Of a DNA stretch of 16,208 bases, positions 14,344 to 16,208 are shown piece after piece; the first letter of the stretch is position 1; each line of letters begins with the position of its first letter. This DNA comes from CAJBIL01 sp044359525 (GTDB lineage Bacteria; Pseudomonadota; Gammaproteobacteria; Burkholderiales; Rhodocyclaceae): positions 1 through 16,208 of the forward strand of contig JBIKLY010000080.1 of the NCBI GenBank assembly GCA_044359525.1. The letters run 5' to 3'. The position numbers and the translations under genes are program-made. The notes under the pieces are model-generated. The model was given only the letters and a program-made list of their open reading frames with translations, had not been told where the DNA came from and did not search any database.

Positions 14344-15067
14344 TGACTGGATTGTCCCCGAGTGGCCCGCACCAGCCAGCGTATGCAGTCTTCTGACCAC
14401 CCGGCAGGGCGGGGTGAGTCAGGGTGTATTTGCCAGTCTGAATCTTGGCGATCATGTCGGTGATGATCCGCAGGCCGTTGCTGAAAACCGCCATCTGCTG
14501 ACATACCGGTGCGCCGCACCGGTATGGCTTGATCAGGTTCATGGCACGCGGGTACTTGATGCGGGGCAGGTTTCAGGCGCTCTCCGGCACGAAGCGGATG
14601 CCTCCTTTTCGCGCAAGGCAGGTGTCGCGTGCACCGTAATGACGGCAGACTGTCTGCCGGTCCTGATTTGTGATTACGCGGGAACCGTGGTTGCTGCCGC
14701 GCATGCCGGCTGGCGCGGTTTGTATGCCGGCGTCCTGGAACGCACCGTAGCGGCAATGGACTGCCCGGGCCACGCACTGCTTGTGTATCTTGGCCCGGCG
14801 ATCGGGCCCCAGGCGTTTGAGGTAGGCGACGAGGTGCGCGATGCTTTTGTCGGTTTCGATCATGAAGCTGAAGTCGCCTTCAAACCGCATGGCGGAAAGT
14901 GGCTGGCGGACCTCTATCTACTGGCGCGTCAGCGATTGGCCCGTCTCGGGGTGAATGCAGTCTTTGGTGGAAATTATTGCACGGCGGGTGAGCCAGAGCG
15001 CTTCTTCTCTTACCGGCGCGATGGTATTACCGGGCGGATGGCCTCGATGATCTGGCTTGCGGCTTGA
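14336..15067 (+). CDS. pgeF: Peptidoglycan editing factor PgeF (YfiH/LACC1 family)
   Basis: This 243-residue protein (E. coli YfiH also 243) belongs to the YfiH/DUF152 family of zinc enzymes. In E. coli it removes wrongly incorporated amino acids from UDP-MurNAc precursors, and family members have purine nucleoside phosphorylase, adenosine deaminase and polyphenol oxidase-like activities. The zinc ligands are His69 (DQVHGTRV), Cys106 (TADCLPVL) and His123 (AAHAGWRGL). Other family blocks are TTRQGGVSQGVFASLNLGDHVGD (21-43), GPAIGPQAFEVGDEV and the C-terminal YCTAGEPERFFSYRRDGITGRMASMIWL. The ATG at 14336 overlaps the rluD stop by eight bases, so translation is probably coupled. rluD-pgeF adjacency is conserved from E. 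coli. Confidence 0.96.
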   Translation: MSNDWIVPEWPAPASVCSLLTTRQGGVSQGVFASLNLGDHVGDDPQAVAENRHLLTYRCAAPVWLDQVHGTRVLDAGQVSGALRHEADASFSRKAGVACTVMTADCLPVLICDYAGTVVAAAHAGWRGLYAGVLERTVAAMDCPGHALLVYLGPAIGPQAFEVGDEVRDAFVGFDHEAEVAFKPHGGKWLADLYLLARQRLARLGVNAVFGGNYCTAGEPERFFSYRRDGITGRMASMIWLAA

Positions 15068-15083
15068 TAAGGTCGTGTAGCGG

Positions 15084-15284
15084 TTAATGCCCTGGCCGAT
15101 CCTGGTCAGGCGGTGTTTTCATGGCACTGTTTTTTCGGCGTGCCGGGCGGGCAAACAGCCAGAGCAGCAGAGCGGTTGGCGCGAGACCGTAAAAAACAAA
15201 ACTCAGAACGCCCGCAACAACGCTGGTTTCGGTCAGGGCCATCAAGACGGTGACGTACAGCCAGCCGATTGCAATGATATACAT
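15084..15284 (-). CDS. Small two-helix inner-membrane protein (hypothetical)
   Basis: This 66-residue protein begins MYIIAIGWLYVTVLMAL, has two predicted membrane helices (about 2-19 and 24-45) and a basic, polar tail (ARPARRKNSAMKTPPDQDRPGH). I recall similar unnamed proteins in other betaproteobacteria, but no function is known to me. The ATG at 15284 is chosen because a consensus TATAAT lies exactly six bases upstream, predicting a leaderless message; longer in-frame extensions upstream have lower quality (His/Ala-rich) and would contain the promoter. It converges on pgeF with a 16-base gap and is divergent from phaC. Confidence 0.72.
   Translation of the reverse strand: MYIIAIGWLYVTVLMALTETSVVAGVLSFVFYGLAPTALLLWLFARPARRKNSAMKTPPDQDRPGH
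15091..15119 (+). terminator. Weak terminator candidate after pgeF
   Basis: CCTGGCC (15091-15097) and GGTCAGG (15104-15110) form a 7-bp stem with one G-U pair and a 6-base loop, followed by CGGTGTTTT. It lies 24 bases after the pgeF stop, inside the 3' codons of the convergent small gene. The short, interrupted T-run makes it a poor intrinsic terminator. Confidence 0.3.
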
Positions 15285-15290
15285 GGCGCC

Positions 15291-15296
15291 ATTATA
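15291..15296 (-). promoter_or_regulatory. Consensus -10 box of the small membrane protein gene
   Basis: TATAAT on the minus strand is followed by GGCGCC and then the ATG. The predicted transcription start is the A of the start codon. No TTGACA-like -35 or extended -10 is visible. Confidence 0.42.
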
Positions 15297-15381
15297 AAGC
15301 GCTACCGTAGCTGCCGGTGCGGACGCGTGGTGGCTGTTGTGTTTTGTTGCGGCCGCTATCATGCACATCGCCATGTTGGCA

Positions 15382-15410
15382 TTGACAGCACCCATGGTGC
15401 GATGCAGAAT
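15382..15410 (+). promoter_or_regulatory. Predicted sigma70 promoter of phaC with operator-like palindrome
   Basis: A perfect TTGACA (15382-15387), a 17-base spacer and CAGAAT (15405-15410, four of six) form a good sigma70 promoter with transcription expected near 15417 and a leader of about 60 bases. The spacer contains GCACC-CAT-GGTGC (15388-15400), a perfect 5+5 inverted repeat placed where a repressor would block RNA polymerase. Which protein might bind is unknown. Confidence 0.5.
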
Positions 15411-15427
15411 CGACAGCGAAGGTCATG

Positions 15428-15444
15428 GCGGTGGTCGCCACCGC
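15428..15444 (+). repeat. GC-rich hairpin in the phaC leader
   Basis: GCGGTGG and CCACCGC form a perfect 7-bp stem with a TCG loop, 33 bases before the phaC ATG and within the predicted leader. It does not cover the AAGGA ribosome binding site (15466-15470). It could stabilise the message or be a DNA-level operator. Confidence 0.4.
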
Positions 15445-15477
15445 AATCGTTACCACAAACCCGATAAGGAATGTTTC

Positions 15478-16208
15478 ATGTCGAAATCGCCGGATTCTTT
15501 CGCTCCCGCGATGCAGAATTTTGTCCAGGCCGGACAGGCATTGGCGCAAAATTTTCTGGAATTCCTCAATGCCCAGAAAGCGCCGCCTGCACCGGGCATG
15601 CGTGCGGTCAATACCCCGTTGGCGCCTGATCCGGAACAACTGGCGAGTCTGCAAAAAAGCTATATGGAGCAGCAGCTTCAATTGTGGAATTCGATGCTGA
15701 CGCGAGGCAAGGATGGAGTGGTTGCGCCGGTCGTCTCTCCGGAACCGGGTGATCGCCGTTTTTCCTCGCCTGAGTGGAAGAGCAGTCCCGTTTTTGACTA
15801 TGTTCGTCAGTCTTATTTGCTTAATTCACGTTTCGTCCGCGAATTGGTCGAGGTCATGCCTGCCGACGATGACAAGGCCAAAAACCGTTCGCGCTTTCTG
15901 GCGCGCCAGTACATTGACGCCTTGTCGCCGGCCAATTTTGCAGCGACCAATCCTGAGTTCGTTCGTCAGGCGATAGAGACCAAAGGCCAGAGCATTACCG
16001 ATGGCATCAATAATCTGATCAAGGATTACGAAAAGGGCAGCATTTCGATTACTGACGAATCCGCCTTCGAAATCGGTAAAAACCTGGCGACCACGCCGGG
16101 TGCGGTGGTCTTCGAAAATGATGTGATGCAGCTGATTCAATACACGCCATCGACGCCAAAAGTGGCTGTGCGTCCCTTGCTGATTGTTCCGCCTTGTATC
16201 AACAAATT
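15478..16208 (+). CDS. phaC: Class I poly(3-hydroxyalkanoate) synthase, N-terminal part (cut by window end)
   Basis: PhaC polymerises 3-hydroxyacyl-CoA into PHA granules. The ATG at 15478 has AAGGA seven bases upstream. The 243 codons visible cover the N-terminal domain (about 1-200), which includes WKSSPVFDYVRQSYLLNSRFVRELV, RFLARQYIDALSPANFAATNPEF and ATTPGAVVFENDVMQLIQYTP. The visible part ends at PLLIVPPCINK, where the alpha/beta-hydrolase catalytic domain begins. These blocks match class I synthases such as that of Cupriavidus necator. The catalytic Cys-Asp-His triad lies beyond the window and cannot be checked. The gene has its own promoter and is separated from the divergent small membrane protein gene by 193 bases that hold regulatory signals only. 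Confidence 0.96.
   Translation, partial: MSKSPDSFAPAMQNFVQAGQALAQNFLEFLNAQKAPPAPGMRAVNTPLAPDPEQLASLQKSYMEQQLQLWNSMLTRGKDGVVAPVVSPEPGDRRFSSPEWKSSPVFDYVRQSYLLNSRFVRELVEVMPADDDKAKNRSRFLARQYIDALSPANFAATNPEFVRQAIETKGQSITDGINNLIKDYEKGSISITDESAFEIGKNLATTPGAVVFENDVMQLIQYTPSTPKVAVRPLLIVPPCINK

Noticed and set aside
1..16208. CRISPR arrays, tRNAs, insertion sequences or prophage genes
   Set aside because: No regularly spaced repeats, cloverleaf-like segments, transposase motifs or terminal inverted repeats were seen. The gene content is core chromosomal.
16170..16208. Apparent Cys in place of Trp in the PPxINK motif of PhaC
   Set aside because: PPCINK is normal for betaproteobacterial class I synthases, so it is not an unusual substitution.

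Overview
The window looks like chromosomal core DNA of a betaproteobacterium, most likely Rhodocyclales (the Dechloromonas/Azonexus/Accumulibacter neighbourhood). This is inferred from moderately high GC, a class I PHA synthase with the PPCINK signature, a DUF748 protein beside rmuC, and two gene blocks that match proteobacterial synteny known from E. coli: gloB / yafS-like methyltransferase / rnhA / dnaQ, and bamD / rluD / pgeF. I see no mobile element, tRNA, rRNA or CRISPR array.

Layout. (1) 1-360: a leader with what may be the right half of a LexA-type box, then a short ORF (84-290) with a very strong Shine-Dalgarno, of unknown function. (2) 361-2295, minus strand: a SAM-dependent methyltransferase, rnhA (GTG start inside the methyltransferase 3' end) and dnaQ, read as one operon. 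(3) 2323-3084, plus: gloB, divergent from the methyltransferase. (4) 3085-4463, minus: a two-gene signalling operon, a REC-GGDEF diguanylate cyclase followed by a stand-alone CheY-like receiver. (5) 4606-9812, plus: a 1129-residue AsmA-like DUF748 envelope protein, rmuC, and a DUF3293 protein overlapping rmuC by ATGA. (6) 9888-12335, plus: a soluble Ser/Thr kinase fused to HDOD and GAF domains, closed by a strong, probably bidirectional terminator. (7) 12408-13202, minus: bamD. (8) 13231-15067, plus: rluD with a long acidic tail, overlapping pgeF. (9) 15084-15284, minus: a small two-helix membrane protein. (10) 15478 to the right edge: phaC, cut by the window end.

Themes: nucleic-acid housekeeping (proofreading, RNA-DNA hybrid removal, RmuC, 23S rRNA pseudouridylation), envelope building (DUF748, BamD, PgeF), signalling (c-di-GMP synthesis, receiver, Ser/Thr kinase-HDOD-GAF) and carbon storage (PhaC). 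No wholly new multi-gene system is evident. The least explained items are the kinase-HDOD-GAF fusion, the split REC / REC-GGDEF pair, the possibly SOS-controlled short ORF at the left edge, several genes with promoter -10 boxes so close to the ATG that leaderless mRNAs are predicted, and the operator-like palindrome inside the phaC promoter.
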